Notes under the pieces: generated by a model
Databases searched by the model: none
What the model was told of the DNA's origin: nothing
Seen by the model: only the letters and a program-made list of their open reading frames with translations
From: a virus
Length of the DNA: 43,071 bases
Strand: one strand, 5' to 3'
Virus record (IMG/VR): IMGVR_UViG_3300045454_000140
Span: 1-43,071 of that record
Shown: positions 23,995 through 31,992 of the stretch, piece by piece
Layout of the letters: every line of letters starts with the position of its first letter
Position numbering within the stretch: the first letter of the stretch is position 1
Program-made: the position numbers and the translations under genes

Positions 23995-24486
23995 ATGAGC
24001 TTGCAAACCCAACTCAATAGCTTCGTCCTCCGCGTTGCCGAGGAATTCAATACCGTCAAAGGCCGCACCGGCACCCTGACGGCACTGACCACGACAGATA
24101 AGTCGAGTCTCGTCGCCGCCATCAACGAACTCAAGGCCGCGATTGTCACGGCGGTCATGATCGACGACCTGCAGGTGTCGACCACGACGACCTATTCGTC
24201 GAACAAGGTGGTCACCTTGCTCGATGCCCTCAAGGCGGACATCCTGGGTGGTGCCGACCCGGCCTACGACACGCTGCTGGAACTCCAGCAGGCCTTGCAG
24301 AACGATCAGTCCGGTATCGCCGCTCTGACATCGGCTATCGACAAGCGCGTCCGCTTCGATGCTGCGCAGACGCTCACCGTCCTGGAGCAGCAGCAGGCCA
24401 GGACCAACATCGGTGCGGTGGCTGCCACTGATATTGGCGACATCGCGACGGACTTTGTCGCGATCTTCGAAGCTGCCCTGGTGTAA
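23995..24486 (+). CDS. Putative virion/tail-fibre-associated protein
   Basis: 163-aa protein with a helical, alanine- and leucine-rich sequence: MSLQTQLNSFVLRVAEEFNTVKGRTGTLTALTTTDKSSLVAAINELKAAI, then LLELQQALQNDQSGIAALTSAIDKRVRFDAAQTLTVLEQQQARTNIGA. Such stretches occur in phage fibre stems and stretched coiled repeats. GGAG precedes the ATG. It sits between TerL and gpW, where structural fibre genes are not expected. The attribution is tentative. Confidence 0.6.
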   Translation: MSLQTQLNSFVLRVAEEFNTVKGRTGTLTALTTTDKSSLVAAINELKAAIVTAVMIDDLQVSTTTTYSSNKVVTLLDALKADILGGADPAYDTLLELQQALQNDQSGIAALTSAIDKRVRFDAAQTLTVLEQQQARTNIGAVAATDIGDIATDFVAIFEAALV

Positions 24487-24489
24487 GGC

Positions 24490-24882
24490 ATGAGCCTCGC
24501 ATCGCAACTCTCTGCGCTGGCCAGCCGCATCGGCAACGAGATCAAGGGGCTGATCCGTCCCGATCACCCCGGACTCGCGCGTGCCTGGGTCAACTTCGGC
24601 TACGCGAATGGGTCGGTGCAACTACGTGCCGCCCACAACGTGGCGTCCGTGACCCGTCTGGCCACTGGCCGATACCGCATCGCTTTTGAGACCGCGATGC
24701 CCGATACGGGGTACTGCTGGGTGGCCACCGGGCGCAGCAATACGAACAGCGGCACCGTTCGCTTCGCTGCTGCTCGCGGCACTGCCGACAACAAGGTGGA
24801 GGCCGGGTTGGAGATCGTCTGTACATCCTCGTCGGGGTCGCTGGCCGACTCCCCTGAGATCAGCCTGGTCGTGTTCCGGTGA
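24490..24882 (+). CDS. Stand-alone tail-fibre C-terminal-domain-like protein
   Basis: 130-aa protein. From about residue 30 it resembles the terminal domain common in phage tail fibres: ARAWVNFGYANGSVQLRAAHNVASVTRLATGRYRIAFETAMPDTGYCWVATG, ending SLVVFR. Both this and the upstream gene begin MSL.SQL or MSLQTQL, suggesting a fibre split into two proteins. It is coupled to gpW (GTGA). Confidence 0.65.
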   Translation: MSLASQLSALASRIGNEIKGLIRPDHPGLARAWVNFGYANGSVQLRAAHNVASVTRLATGRYRIAFETAMPDTGYCWVATGRSNTNSGTVRFAAARGTADNKVEAGLEIVCTSSSGSLADSPEISLVVFR

Positions 24883-25109
24883 GCACACCGACTTATACCG
24901 AGGCCCAGTTGCAGGCCCTGCGCGACGCACTGGCCAAGGGCGAGAAGCGCGTGACCTTCGGTGACAAGACCGTCGAATACCGTTCGATCGATGAGCTTAC
25001 GGCGGCGATCCATGAGGTCGAAGTGGCGTTGCACAAGGATGCCGTGACGACCGGACTGATTCCGCGTGCCGCCCGGCAGATCCGCATCACCACGGCGAAG
25101 GGGTTCTGA
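24879..25109 (+). CDS. gpW-like head-tail joining protein
   Basis: 76-aa protein of the gpW type: YTEAQLQALRDALAKGEKRVTFGDKTVEYRSIDELTAAIHEVE. In lambda, gpW seals the filled head and prepares it for tail joining. The start is GTG overlapping the previous stop, and the portal gene begins directly after. Length and gene order agree with the lambda head operon. Confidence 0.87.
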   Translation: MSTPTYTEAQLQALRDALAKGEKRVTFGDKTVEYRSIDELTAAIHEVEVALHKDAVTTGLIPRAARQIRITTAKGF

Positions 25110-26600
25110 ATGGGCTGGATAAAACGCATCTCGCGCCGCATGTTCGGCGGTAACCCGCTGCACGAGGCCGCTGGTGCCGGTCGGCGTTCGTTTGCCTGGC
25201 TGCCGAGCAATCCGGGTGCCGTCGCGGCAATGACCGCAACCCAGACGGAACTGCGCACCAAGAGTCGTGACCTGGTCAGGAGAAATGCCTGGGCCAACGC
25301 CGCTCTGGAATCCTATGTAGCCAATGCCATCGGCACCGGTATCAAACCGCAGTCGCTGGTCGCGGACCCGACCATCCGTGAGCGGATCCAGGCCTTGTGG
25401 CGCGACTGGACCCTGGATGCCGATGCGGCGGGCCTGACCGACTTCTACGGACTGCAGGCGCTGGCCTGCCGCGCTATGCTCGAAGGCGGTGAAGCGCTTA
25501 TTCGTATCCGCTACCGCCGTAAGGAGGATGGTCTGGCCGTGGCGCTGCAATTGCAGGTGCTGGAACCGGAGCATCTGCCGGTGACGCTCAACACCACGGC
25601 AGAGAACGGCAATGTGATCCGCGCTGGCATCGAGTTCGATCGCCTCGGTCGGCGCGTGGCCTACCACCTCTATCGCACCCATCCCGAAGATGGTGCCCTG
25701 GCCCCGATGTCCGGCAATGGCGGCATGGAAACCGCGCGAATCGATGCCAGCGAAATCCTGCATCTATTCCGCCCGTTGCGCCCGGGCCAGATCCGGGGCG
25801 AACCGTGGCTCGCGCGTGCCCTGGTCAAGCTCAATGAGCTAGACCAGTACGACGATGCTGAATTGGTGCGCAAGAAAACCGCCGCCATGTTCGCCGGCTT
25901 CATCACCCGCCTGGCCCCCGAAGACAACCTGATGGGCGAAGGCTCGGCTGATCCCAATGGCGTGGCGCTGGCCGGGCTGGAACCGGGTACCTTGCAGATC
26001 CTGGAGCCCGGTGAGGACGTGAAGTTCTCCCAGCCCGCCGATGTTGGCGCGAGCTATGCCGAGTTCCTGCGCATGCAGTTCCGGGCGGTCGCTGCCGCCA
26101 TGGGCGTGACCTACGAACAACTGACCGGGGATCTCACCCAGGTTAATTACTCCTCGATCCGGGCTGGACTCCTTGAGTTCCGCCGCCGCTGCGAAGCACT
26201 CCAGCATGGCGTGATCGTCCATCAATTGTGCCGGCCAATCTGGCAGGCGTTCATTGAACAGGCGGTGCTCGAAGGCGCCCTGTCGCTGCCGGGTTATGCC
26301 CGTGGCGGCGCGACCCGGCGCCGTGAGTACCTGGCGGTGAAGTGGATTCCGCAAGGCTGGCAGTGGGTGGATCCGCAAAAGGAGTTCAACGCCATGCTCA
26401 CCGCCATGCGCGCCGGTCTGCTGTCCCGCTCCGAGGCGATCTCGTCCTTCGGCTACGACGCCGAGGATGTCGATCGCGAGATTGCAGCGGATAACGCCCG
26501 GGCGGATGCCCTCGGCCTCGTGTTCGAGTCTGATCCACGCCACGACCTGGGGACTGCACAAGCGGCCCCTGTCTCTCCCGACAACCCGGAGAACCCCTGA
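25110..26600 (+). CDS. Phage portal protein, lambda gpB family
   Basis: 496-aa portal. It has the family opening (RRMFGGNPLHEAAGAGRRS), RSRDLVRRNAWANAALESYVANAIGTGI, a LIRIRYRRKEDGLAVALQLQVLEPEHLP segment, and QLTGDLTQVNYSSIRAGLLEFRRRCEAL toward the C-terminal side. It forms the dodecameric DNA gate at one head vertex. Its ATG directly follows the gpW stop. The C-terminal tail is acidic and Pro-rich. Confidence 0.93.
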   Translation: MGWIKRISRRMFGGNPLHEAAGAGRRSFAWLPSNPGAVAAMTATQTELRTKSRDLVRRNAWANAALESYVANAIGTGIKPQSLVADPTIRERIQALWRDWTLDADAAGLTDFYGLQALACRAMLEGGEALIRIRYRRKEDGLAVALQLQVLEPEHLPVTLNTTAENGNVIRAGIEFDRLGRRVAYHLYRTHPEDGALAPMSGNGGMETARIDASEILHLFRPLRPGQIRGEPWLARALVKLNELDQYDDAELVRKKTAAMFAGFITRLAPEDNLMGEGSADPNGVALAGLEPGTLQILEPGEDVKFSQPADVGASYAEFLRMQFRAVAAAMGVTYEQLTGDLTQVNYSSIRAGLLEFRRRCEALQHGVIVHQLCRPIWQAFIEQAVLEGALSLPGYARGGATRRREYLAVKWIPQGWQWVDPQKEFNAMLTAMRAGLLSRSEAISSFGYDAEDVDREIAADNARADALGLVFESDPRHDLGTAQAAPVSPDNPENP

Positions 26601-26601
26601 C

Positions 26602-27861
26602 ATGAATCTGCCTCATCTTGCGTCCCGTCTTTACGGGACGCCGCTTCTGCTCGCCCGTGCCAAACTGGATGTGATCCTCTCCGTGCTCGGCGAACGCGTC
26701 AATTGGCCAGAGTCAGATCTGGCCGTGCCGAGCATTCTGAAGCGGTCGTCGATCGATGCCCCAGTCGGAATCGCCGTGATTCCGGTGGTTGGCTCGCTGG
26801 TGCGCCGTACCGTGGGACTCGACCCGGCATCGGGCTTCACGTCCTACGCCGAGATCGCCGGCATGGTCGATGCGGCAATCGCTGACCCTTCGGTCGAGGG
26901 CATCGTTCTCGACATTGATTCGCCCGGAGGCGAAGCCGGAGGCGTATTCGAACTCGGCGAGCGCATCCGTGCCGCCGACGGGGTGAAACCCGTCTGGGCC
27001 ATCGCCTCCGATACCGCCTTTTCGGCGGCCTATGCGATCGGCTGTGCTGCCTCGCGCCTAATGGTCAGCCGGACGGGCGGTGTCGGTTCCATCGGCGTAA
27101 TCGCCATGCATGTCGACCAGACAGCCCGGGATGCCCAGCAGGGCTATCGCTACACACCGATCACGGCCGGGGATCACAAGAACGACTTCTCTCCGCACGA
27201 GAAACTTGGCCCCGAGGCCCATGCCCGCCTGCAGGCGGAAGTCGATCGTCTGTATTCGATGTTTGTCGATCACGTCGCGGCGATGCGCAAGCTCGATGCC
27301 GATGCCGTGCGGGCGACCGAGGCCGGCATCTATTTCGGCATGGACGCCGTGACCGCAGGCTTGGCCGATGCCGTCGGCAGTCTCGATGCCGTGCTCGCCG
27401 AATTCAGCAGCTTTCTGGTGGCTCGCCGGGCGCGCGGCCACACGATGTCTGATTCCTCGCGCCTGTCAGCCGTAACTCCCTCAACGCTTATGGAGAACTC
27501 CACCATGCCTTTGACTGCCCCTGTCGATCAACCTCTGACGGATGAGACTGTGACTTCGGCCGCTCCCGACGCGGACAAGCCCGTCGCCGACGAAGCATCC
27601 CCTGCGACCACTGACGCTAGTCGTGCTGATGCGGTTGCCATCGCCGAACTGTGCCAACTCGCTGGCCACCCAGAACTGACCGCTGCCTTCCTCGCCGAAG
27701 GCGTTTCCGAAGCCCATGTCCGCAAGGCGTTGCTGGCCTCCCGTGCGGACAGCCCGGAAATCCGCTCGACGATTGCACCGGATGCCGCGATACCTCAGCA
27801 AAACCAATCTGCCGCCAATCCCCTGATGGCGGCTGTCAAGAAACTCACCGGAAAGGAGTAA
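26602..27861 (+). CDS. S49 prohead protease (SppA/gpC type) with scaffold region
   Basis: 419-aa protein. The N-terminal ~280 residues are a ClpP/SppA-fold peptidase: DSPGG at 106-110, nucleophile Ser141 in DTAFSAAYAIG, and general-base Lys193 in AGDHKNDFSP. The C-terminal ~120 residues are acidic and Ala/Pro-rich like a scaffold (Nu3-like) and carry an internal start at 27505. The enzyme matures the prohead and degrades scaffold. I start at 26602 (GGAG upstream); an earlier in-frame ATG at 26467 lies inside the portal gene. Confidence 0.9.
   Translation: MNLPHLASRLYGTPLLLARAKLDVILSVLGERVNWPESDLAVPSILKRSSIDAPVGIAVIPVVGSLVRRTVGLDPASGFTSYAEIAGMVDAAIADPSVEGIVLDIDSPGGEAGGVFELGERIRAADGVKPVWAIASDTAFSAAYAIGCAASRLMVSRTGGVGSIGVIAMHVDQTARDAQQGYRYTPITAGDHKNDFSPHEKLGPEAHARLQAEVDRLYSMFVDHVAAMRKLDADAVRATEAGIYFGMDAVTAGLADAVGSLDAVLAEFSSFLVARRARGHTMSDSSRLSAVTPSTLMENSTMPLTAPVDQPLTDETVTSAAPDADKPVADEASPATTDASRADAVAIAELCQLAGHPELTAAFLAEGVSEAHVRKALLASRADSPEIRSTIAPDAAIPQQNQSAANPLMAAVKKLTGKE
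27505..27861 (+). CDS. Nested scaffold protein (Nu3-like), internal start in the protease gene
   Basis: 118-aa product predicted from an in-frame ATG at 27505 with GGAG 9 nt upstream. Sequence: MPLTAPVDQPLTDETVTSAAPDADKP..., helical C-terminus ending LMAAVKKLTGKE. In lambda the Nu3 scaffold is made the same way inside the C gene. It is not separated by a stop, so both forms share the C-terminus. Inference from architecture and SD. Confidence 0.6.
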   Translation: MPLTAPVDQPLTDETVTSAAPDADKPVADEASPATTDASRADAVAIAELCQLAGHPELTAAFLAEGVSEAHVRKALLASRADSPEIRSTIAPDAAIPQQNQSAANPLMAAVKKLTGKE

Positions 27862-27864
27862 GTC

Positions 27865-28242
27865 ATGCCCGTCATTACCGAAGGTCTCAATCTGGGCGAT
27901 CTGCTCAAGTACGAAGCCCCCAATCTCTATTCGCGTGATCAGGTCACGGTCGCCGCCGGCCAGAACCTCGTGCTCGGCACAGTGGTGGGCATCGACGCCA
28001 CCACGGCCAAGGTCAAACAGATCGACCCGGCAGCCACGGATGGCACCGAAGTCGCTGTCGGCGTTCTCGCCACGTCAGTCGACGCCACCCTGATCGATCG
28101 CGAGGACGGGATTCTGATTGCCCGTCATGCCGTCGTCGCCGATCAAGCCCTGACCTGGCCGGCTGGTATCGCCCCCCTCGACAAAGCCGCCGCGATCGCC
28201 CAACTCAAGGCAGCGGGTGTGCTCGTTCGCCACGCTGTTTAA
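27865..28242 (+). CDS. Head decoration protein (gpD-like)
   Basis: 125-aa capsid-stabilising protein: EGLNLGDLLKYEAPNLYSRDQVTVAAGQNLVLGTVVGI, then beta-rich sequence and DGILIARHAVVADQAL. It fits the gpD-type trimeric decoration family by size, opening and position between protease and major capsid genes. AAGGAG precedes the ATG. Confidence 0.87.
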   Translation: MPVITEGLNLGDLLKYEAPNLYSRDQVTVAAGQNLVLGTVVGIDATTAKVKQIDPAATDGTEVAVGVLATSVDATLIDREDGILIARHAVVADQALTWPAGIAPLDKAAAIAQLKAAGVLVRHAV

Positions 28243-28254
28243 AGGAGCCATCTC

Positions 28255-29259
28255 ATGCAGAACCCGTTCTCGAATCCCGCCTTCTCGATGGCGAACCTTA
28301 CGGCCGCCATCAATCTCCTGCCGAACCGCTATGGCCGGCTGGAGTCTCTCAATCTGTTTCCGGTCAAGCCGGTGCGCTTTCGTCAGATCCTCATCGAGGA
28401 GAAGAACGGTGTGCTGAATCTGCTGCCAACCTTGCCGGTGGGCAGCCCCGGCACGGTGGGCCAGCGCGACAAGCGCAAGATGCGCTCCTTCGTCGTGCCC
28501 CACATCCCGCACGACGATGTAGTACTGCCGGAGGAAGTCCAGGGCCTGCGCGCCTTCGGTTCGGAAACCGAACTGGAGACGGTAGCCGGCGTCATGGCCC
28601 GCCATCTGGAAACCATGCGCAACAAGCATGCGATCACCCTGGAACACCTGCGCATGGGTGCGCTGAAAGGCATCATCCTTGATGCTGACGGCTCGACGCT
28701 TTACAACCTCTACGACGAATTCGGCATCACGCCCAAGACGATCAACTTCGCCTTGGCCACGGACAGCACGAACGTCCGTCAGAAGTGCGTCGATACCCTG
28801 GCACACATCGAGGAGAACCTGCGCGGCGAGTTCATGACCAACGTCCGCTGCCTGTGCTCGCCGGAGTTCTTCGAAAAACTCATCGCCCATCCCAAGGTCG
28901 AGAAGGCTTACGAGAACTTCCAGCAGGGCGCGATCCTGCGTGACGACGTGCGCACCGGTTTCACCTTTGGTGGCATCGTGTTCGAGGAGTATCGCGGCCA
29001 GGCGACCGATGGCAATGGGGCAACCCGTCGCTTCATCGCGGCCGGCGAGGCGCATGCCTTCCCCGTAGGCACTATCGACACCTTCGGTACCTACGTGGCC
29101 CCGGCGGACTTTAACGAGACCGTCAATACCCTCGGCCAGCCACTCTACGCCAAGCAGGACTCGCGCAAGTTCGAGCGCGGCACCGATCTGCACACGCAGT
29201 CCAACCCGTTGCCGATGTGCCATCGCCCGGGCGTGCTGGTCAAGCTGACGATGTCCTGA
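28255..29259 (+). CDS. Major capsid protein, lambda gpE family
   Basis: 334-aa HK97-fold coat protein. Family features are NPAFSMANLTAAINLLPNRYGRLESL at the start, RDKRKMRSFVVPHIPHDD, VMARHLETMRNKHAITLEHLRMGALKG, and FGTYVAPADFNETVNTLGQPLYAKQ near the end. It assembles the icosahedral shell. AGGAG precedes the ATG. The stop overlaps the next gene (TGATG). Confidence 0.94.
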   Translation: MQNPFSNPAFSMANLTAAINLLPNRYGRLESLNLFPVKPVRFRQILIEEKNGVLNLLPTLPVGSPGTVGQRDKRKMRSFVVPHIPHDDVVLPEEVQGLRAFGSETELETVAGVMARHLETMRNKHAITLEHLRMGALKGIILDADGSTLYNLYDEFGITPKTINFALATDSTNVRQKCVDTLAHIEENLRGEFMTNVRCLCSPEFFEKLIAHPKVEKAYENFQQGAILRDDVRTGFTFGGIVFEEYRGQATDGNGATRRFIAAGEAHAFPVGTIDTFGTYVAPADFNETVNTLGQPLYAKQDSRKFERGTDLHTQSNPLPMCHRPGVLVKLTMS

Positions 29260-29540
29260 TGGCCACGGTCAGCGATCTCTACGCCGCCGCCGGCCGTGCC
29301 GGTCTGCTGACGCCTGCGACGATCGGGGGCGCGGAAGTTCTTGTGGACTTTCGTGCTCCCGATGTGGAGGTGCTTGATGGCCTCGGCCTGTCATCCGACT
29401 TTTCGATTCGCTATCCCGCTGACGAAGTGCCGCTCGACACCGGTCACGAACTCGTGATCGGTGGTGTCACCTACCGGGTGCGGGAAGTTCGCGCAATGGG
29501 TGATGGCTCGGAGTGCCGGGCGACGCTTATGCGCATCTGA
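29259..29540 (+). CDS. Small head-tail connector protein (gpFII-like position)
   Basis: 93-aa protein with VDFRAPDVEVLDGLGLSSDFSIRYPADEVPLDTGHELVIGGVTYRVREVRAM. Small beta-rich proteins at this position in lambda-like phages are adaptors between portal and tail (FII type). The attribution rests on position and size; the sequence alone is not decisive. The start is coupled to the capsid stop. Confidence 0.65.
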   Translation: MATVSDLYAAAGRAGLLTPATIGGAEVLVDFRAPDVEVLDGLGLSSDFSIRYPADEVPLDTGHELVIGGVTYRVREVRAMGDGSECRATLMRI

Positions 29541-29563
29541 TTCATGCTCGAAGGAAATCCACT

Positions 29564-30004
29564 ATGAACTCAATCCGAGAACGCATTCTCCAGGCACTGA
29601 CTAGTCGCCTGGCTCCCCTCGCACAGGGTGAAGGCGCCCAGATCCTGCGATCACCGACAACTGCAGTTACCCGCGAGGCTTCGCCGGCACTGCTGATTTT
29701 TCCCGAGGCGGAATCCATCGCCCAGCGGGCCAACGACCGCATCGAGCGGCATCTGGTCGTCCGCCTCGTAGCGCTGGCGCGTGCTACCGAATCCGAACCG
29801 GCCGAGTTGATTGCCGACCGGCTGATGGTGGCCTGTCACACCGGGCTGTTCTCCGATCCGAATCTGGGCGGTACCACCTTGGGGCTTCAGGAACTCGATT
29901 GTGACTGGGACATCGAGGATGCCGATGCCACGGCTGCCGCAATTCCGGCGCGCTACCAGATCACCTACCGCACCCTGGTCCATGACCTGACGGCCCAGGG
30001 CTGA
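29564..30004 (+). CDS. Tail completion/terminator-like protein
   Basis: 146-aa protein: MNSIRERILQALTSRLAPL, LLIFPEAESIAQRANDRIERHLVVRLVALARAT, then GLQELDCDWDIEDADATAAAIPARYQITYRTL. The fold pattern and place before the major tail protein fit a gpU/gpZ-like tail-completion or terminator protein of siphophages. AAGGAA precedes the ATG at 29564. Confidence 0.65.
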   Translation: MNSIRERILQALTSRLAPLAQGEGAQILRSPTTAVTREASPALLIFPEAESIAQRANDRIERHLVVRLVALARATESEPAELIADRLMVACHTGLFSDPNLGGTTLGLQELDCDWDIEDADATAAAIPARYQITYRTLVHDLTAQG

Positions 30005-30032
30005 TCAACTTTCCATCTAAGGAGTAAACGAT

Positions 30033-30767
30033 ATGGCCTATTTTTCCGGTCAGGGGCGCGTATTCATCGGCGCCCGCACCAGCGGCGGTAATCCTGCCGG
30101 CCTCAACTTTGTCGGCAACGTCCCCGACCTCAAGGTATCCCTCTCGGTCGAGACGCTCGAGCATCAGGAATCGCAGTCCGGCCAGCGGCTCACCGATCTG
30201 CAGATCATCAAGGGCAAGAAAGGTGAGTTTGCCTGCACCCTGGAAGAACTCATCCCGAGCAATCTCGAACTGGCGCTCTACGGCAGCACAACGATCGTGA
30301 CTACCGGCACCGTAACCGACGAGGCCATTGCGACGACGGCCGAGGCAAGCAAGTTGTACCTGCTCGCCAAGCAGAATGTGTCGTCCTTGGTGGTAAAGGC
30401 GGGGGCCACCACGGTGGCCAACACCAAGTACACGGTGAACGCCAAGCACGGCTCCTTCCAATTCACCGACATTACAGGTGTCACCGGTGCCATCACCGCC
30501 AGCTATTCCTATGGCGCAGCCAACGTGACGGCAATGTTCACCCAGCCCTTGCCGGAGCGCTGGGTGCGCTTCGAGGGGCTCAATACCGCCGACGGTAACA
30601 AAGAGGTCGTCATCGATCTCTATCGCGTGGCCATCAACCCGGCCAAGGAACTCTCAGTGATCACCAGCGACCTGCTCAAGTTCGAGTTGTCCGGGCAGGT
30701 GCTCGCCGATCTGACCAAGTCGGCCAGTGGTGAACTGGGTCAATTCGGTCGGATCGTCCTGCTATGA
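30033..30767 (+). CDS. Major tail tube protein
   Basis: 244-aa beta-rich protein beginning MAYFSGQGRVFIGARTSGG. It contains VPDLKVSLSVETLEHQESQSGQRLTDLQIIKGKKGEFACTLEEL and RWVRFEGLNTADGNKEVVIDLYRVAINPAKELSVI. This is a siphophage tail-tube subunit of the gpV type by position and pattern. AAGGAG precedes the ATG. The stop overlaps the tail-chaperone start (ATGA). Confidence 0.82.
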   Translation: MAYFSGQGRVFIGARTSGGNPAGLNFVGNVPDLKVSLSVETLEHQESQSGQRLTDLQIIKGKKGEFACTLEELIPSNLELALYGSTTIVTTGTVTDEAIATTAEASKLYLLAKQNVSSLVVKAGATTVANTKYTVNAKHGSFQFTDITGVTGAITASYSYGAANVTAMFTQPLPERWVRFEGLNTADGNKEVVIDLYRVAINPAKELSVITSDLLKFELSGQVLADLTKSASGELGQFGRIVLL

Positions 30768-31159
30768 AAAAGCCCACTGATCCCCTGGACGTTCTGCCAC
30801 CCGTCCCGGTCGAGATCCGCGTGGCGGACCAAACGATTGCCCTCACGCCCCTCGTGCTGGGCGAACTGCCGGCCTTTGCCAAAGCCATTCAACCCTTCAC
30901 GGCGGATCTCGCCATCGAACCGGACTGGCTGCGTCTTCTGGGCAGTCACGGCGAGGCCATGATTAACGCCATGGCCATCGCCAGCCGCCAACCGCGCGAA
31001 TGGATTGTCGGTCTGGCGCTAGACGAGGCGATCTGCCTTGCGCAGGCCCTGTTCGAGGTGAATGCGGATTTTTTTATCCAGCGGGTGGTGCCGAAGCTGG
31101 GCGAGGCAGTGAGTCGCATCGGCAGTCAGTTGTCTGGTCCGACGCCTGCCAGCGCCTGA
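30764..31159 (+). CDS. Tail assembly chaperone, short form (gpG-like)
   Basis: 131-aa protein: VEIRVADQTIALTPLVLGELPAFAKAIQPFTADL, then REWIVGLALDEAICLAQALFEVNADFFIQRVV. It occupies the gpG slot between major tail protein and tape measure. A seven-T slippery run at 31069-31075 allows a fraction of ribosomes to shift to the -1 frame and make a longer G-T-like protein. Confidence 0.78.
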   Translation: MKKPTDPLDVLPPVPVEIRVADQTIALTPLVLGELPAFAKAIQPFTADLAIEPDWLRLLGSHGEAMINAMAIASRQPREWIVGLALDEAICLAQALFEVNADFFIQRVVPKLGEAVSRIGSQLSGPTPASA

Positions 31160-31359
31160 TCGCACATGGCCATGCCTGGCAGGACATCCGGCACTACACC
31201 CTGGCGCAGGTCGACGCTTGGCTCGACGCCATCCATCGGCAGGAGCAGCGGCAACTGGCCAATCTGCTTACGGTCATTGCCACCGGTAGCCAGGGGACGG
31301 GCGAGGCCATCCGCAAGGCCATTCAGAGCCTCACCGCACCATGCTCAAAATCTCCCTGA
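30764..31359 (+). CDS. Tail assembly chaperone, frameshifted long form (gpGT-like)
   Basis: After a -1 shift at 31069-31075 the frame continues to 31359 and would give a ~198-aa fusion with YPAGGAEAGRGSE..., AHGHAWQDIRHYTLAQVDAWLDAIHRQEQRQLANLLTVIATG. The downstream segment has no good start of its own, ends just inside the next gene, and carries the amphipathic pattern of T-like extensions. Coordinates span the whole fusion; the join is at about 31075. Confidence 0.65.
31069..31075 (+). other. Putative programmed -1 ribosomal frameshift site
   Basis: Slippery heptamer T TTT TTT in the zero frame GAT TTT TTT ATC. It is X-XXY-YYZ compatible, and the -1 frame is open for another 94 codons, as in lambda G/GT. 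No downstream pseudoknot was resolved by eye. Confidence 0.6.
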
Positions 31360-31991
31360 CCACCTCGGGTCTGCTCGACAAGGGTGAATTGGCCGCCTGG
31401 ACCCGCTCACGTCGCGAGGCGATTCACAAGGCGGTCGGCCTGGGGATGCGTGACAGCAGCCGCAGCCTGACGGAAGCACTACGCACTCGCATGCAGTCCG
31501 ATCTGGCGATCCGCAAGCCGGCCTTCCTGCGCTCGATGCGTACCAAGGTGCTGGATCGGGATCCATCGCGGTTACCGGCCTTGCTGGTGGGGTCACGGGT
31601 TTCCTGGCTGGGTGTGCATGTGCGAGGGGCGACCCTGATCGGCAAGATGCTGATCCCGCTGACCGAGTCCGGGCGACGGATGGGCCGCAAGGCTTTCGCC
31701 CGGGTGATCGACACCCTGATGCGTTCCGGCAATGCCTGGTTCATTCGCAAAGGCGGCAAAGTCATTCTGATGGCGGAGAACATCAAGGAGAACGCCTCGG
31801 CCCTGACGCGCTTCAAGCGCGCCGAGCGACAGCGCACTGGGGCGAAATCGATCAAGCGTGGCCAGGAAATCCCCATCGCTGTCCTGGTGCCTCGCGTCAC
31901 CCTGAAACGCCGCTTCGACTTTGACGGGACGGTGCGGCGTGCCATGCCGCAACTGGCTCAATCCATCAATCGCTACCTGAACCGCAACTGA
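31341..31991 (+). CDS. Phage tail-region protein (DUF6441-like)
   Basis: 216-aa basic protein: MLKISLTTSGLLDKGELAAWTRSRREAIHKAVGLGMRDSSRSLTEALRTRMQ, then RRMGRKAFARVIDTLMRSGNAWFIRKGGKVILMAENI, ending FDGTVRRAMPQLAQSINRYLN. It resembles phage DUF6441 proteins (family name from memory). It overlaps the frameshift extension by 19 nt and lies directly before the tape measure. Confidence 0.65.
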   Translation: MLKISLTTSGLLDKGELAAWTRSRREAIHKAVGLGMRDSSRSLTEALRTRMQSDLAIRKPAFLRSMRTKVLDRDPSRLPALLVGSRVSWLGVHVRGATLIGKMLIPLTESGRRMGRKAFARVIDTLMRSGNAWFIRKGGKVILMAENIKENASALTRFKRAERQRTGAKSIKRGQEIPIAVLVPRVTLKRRFDFDGTVRRAMPQLAQSINRYLNRN

Positions 31992-31992
31992 C

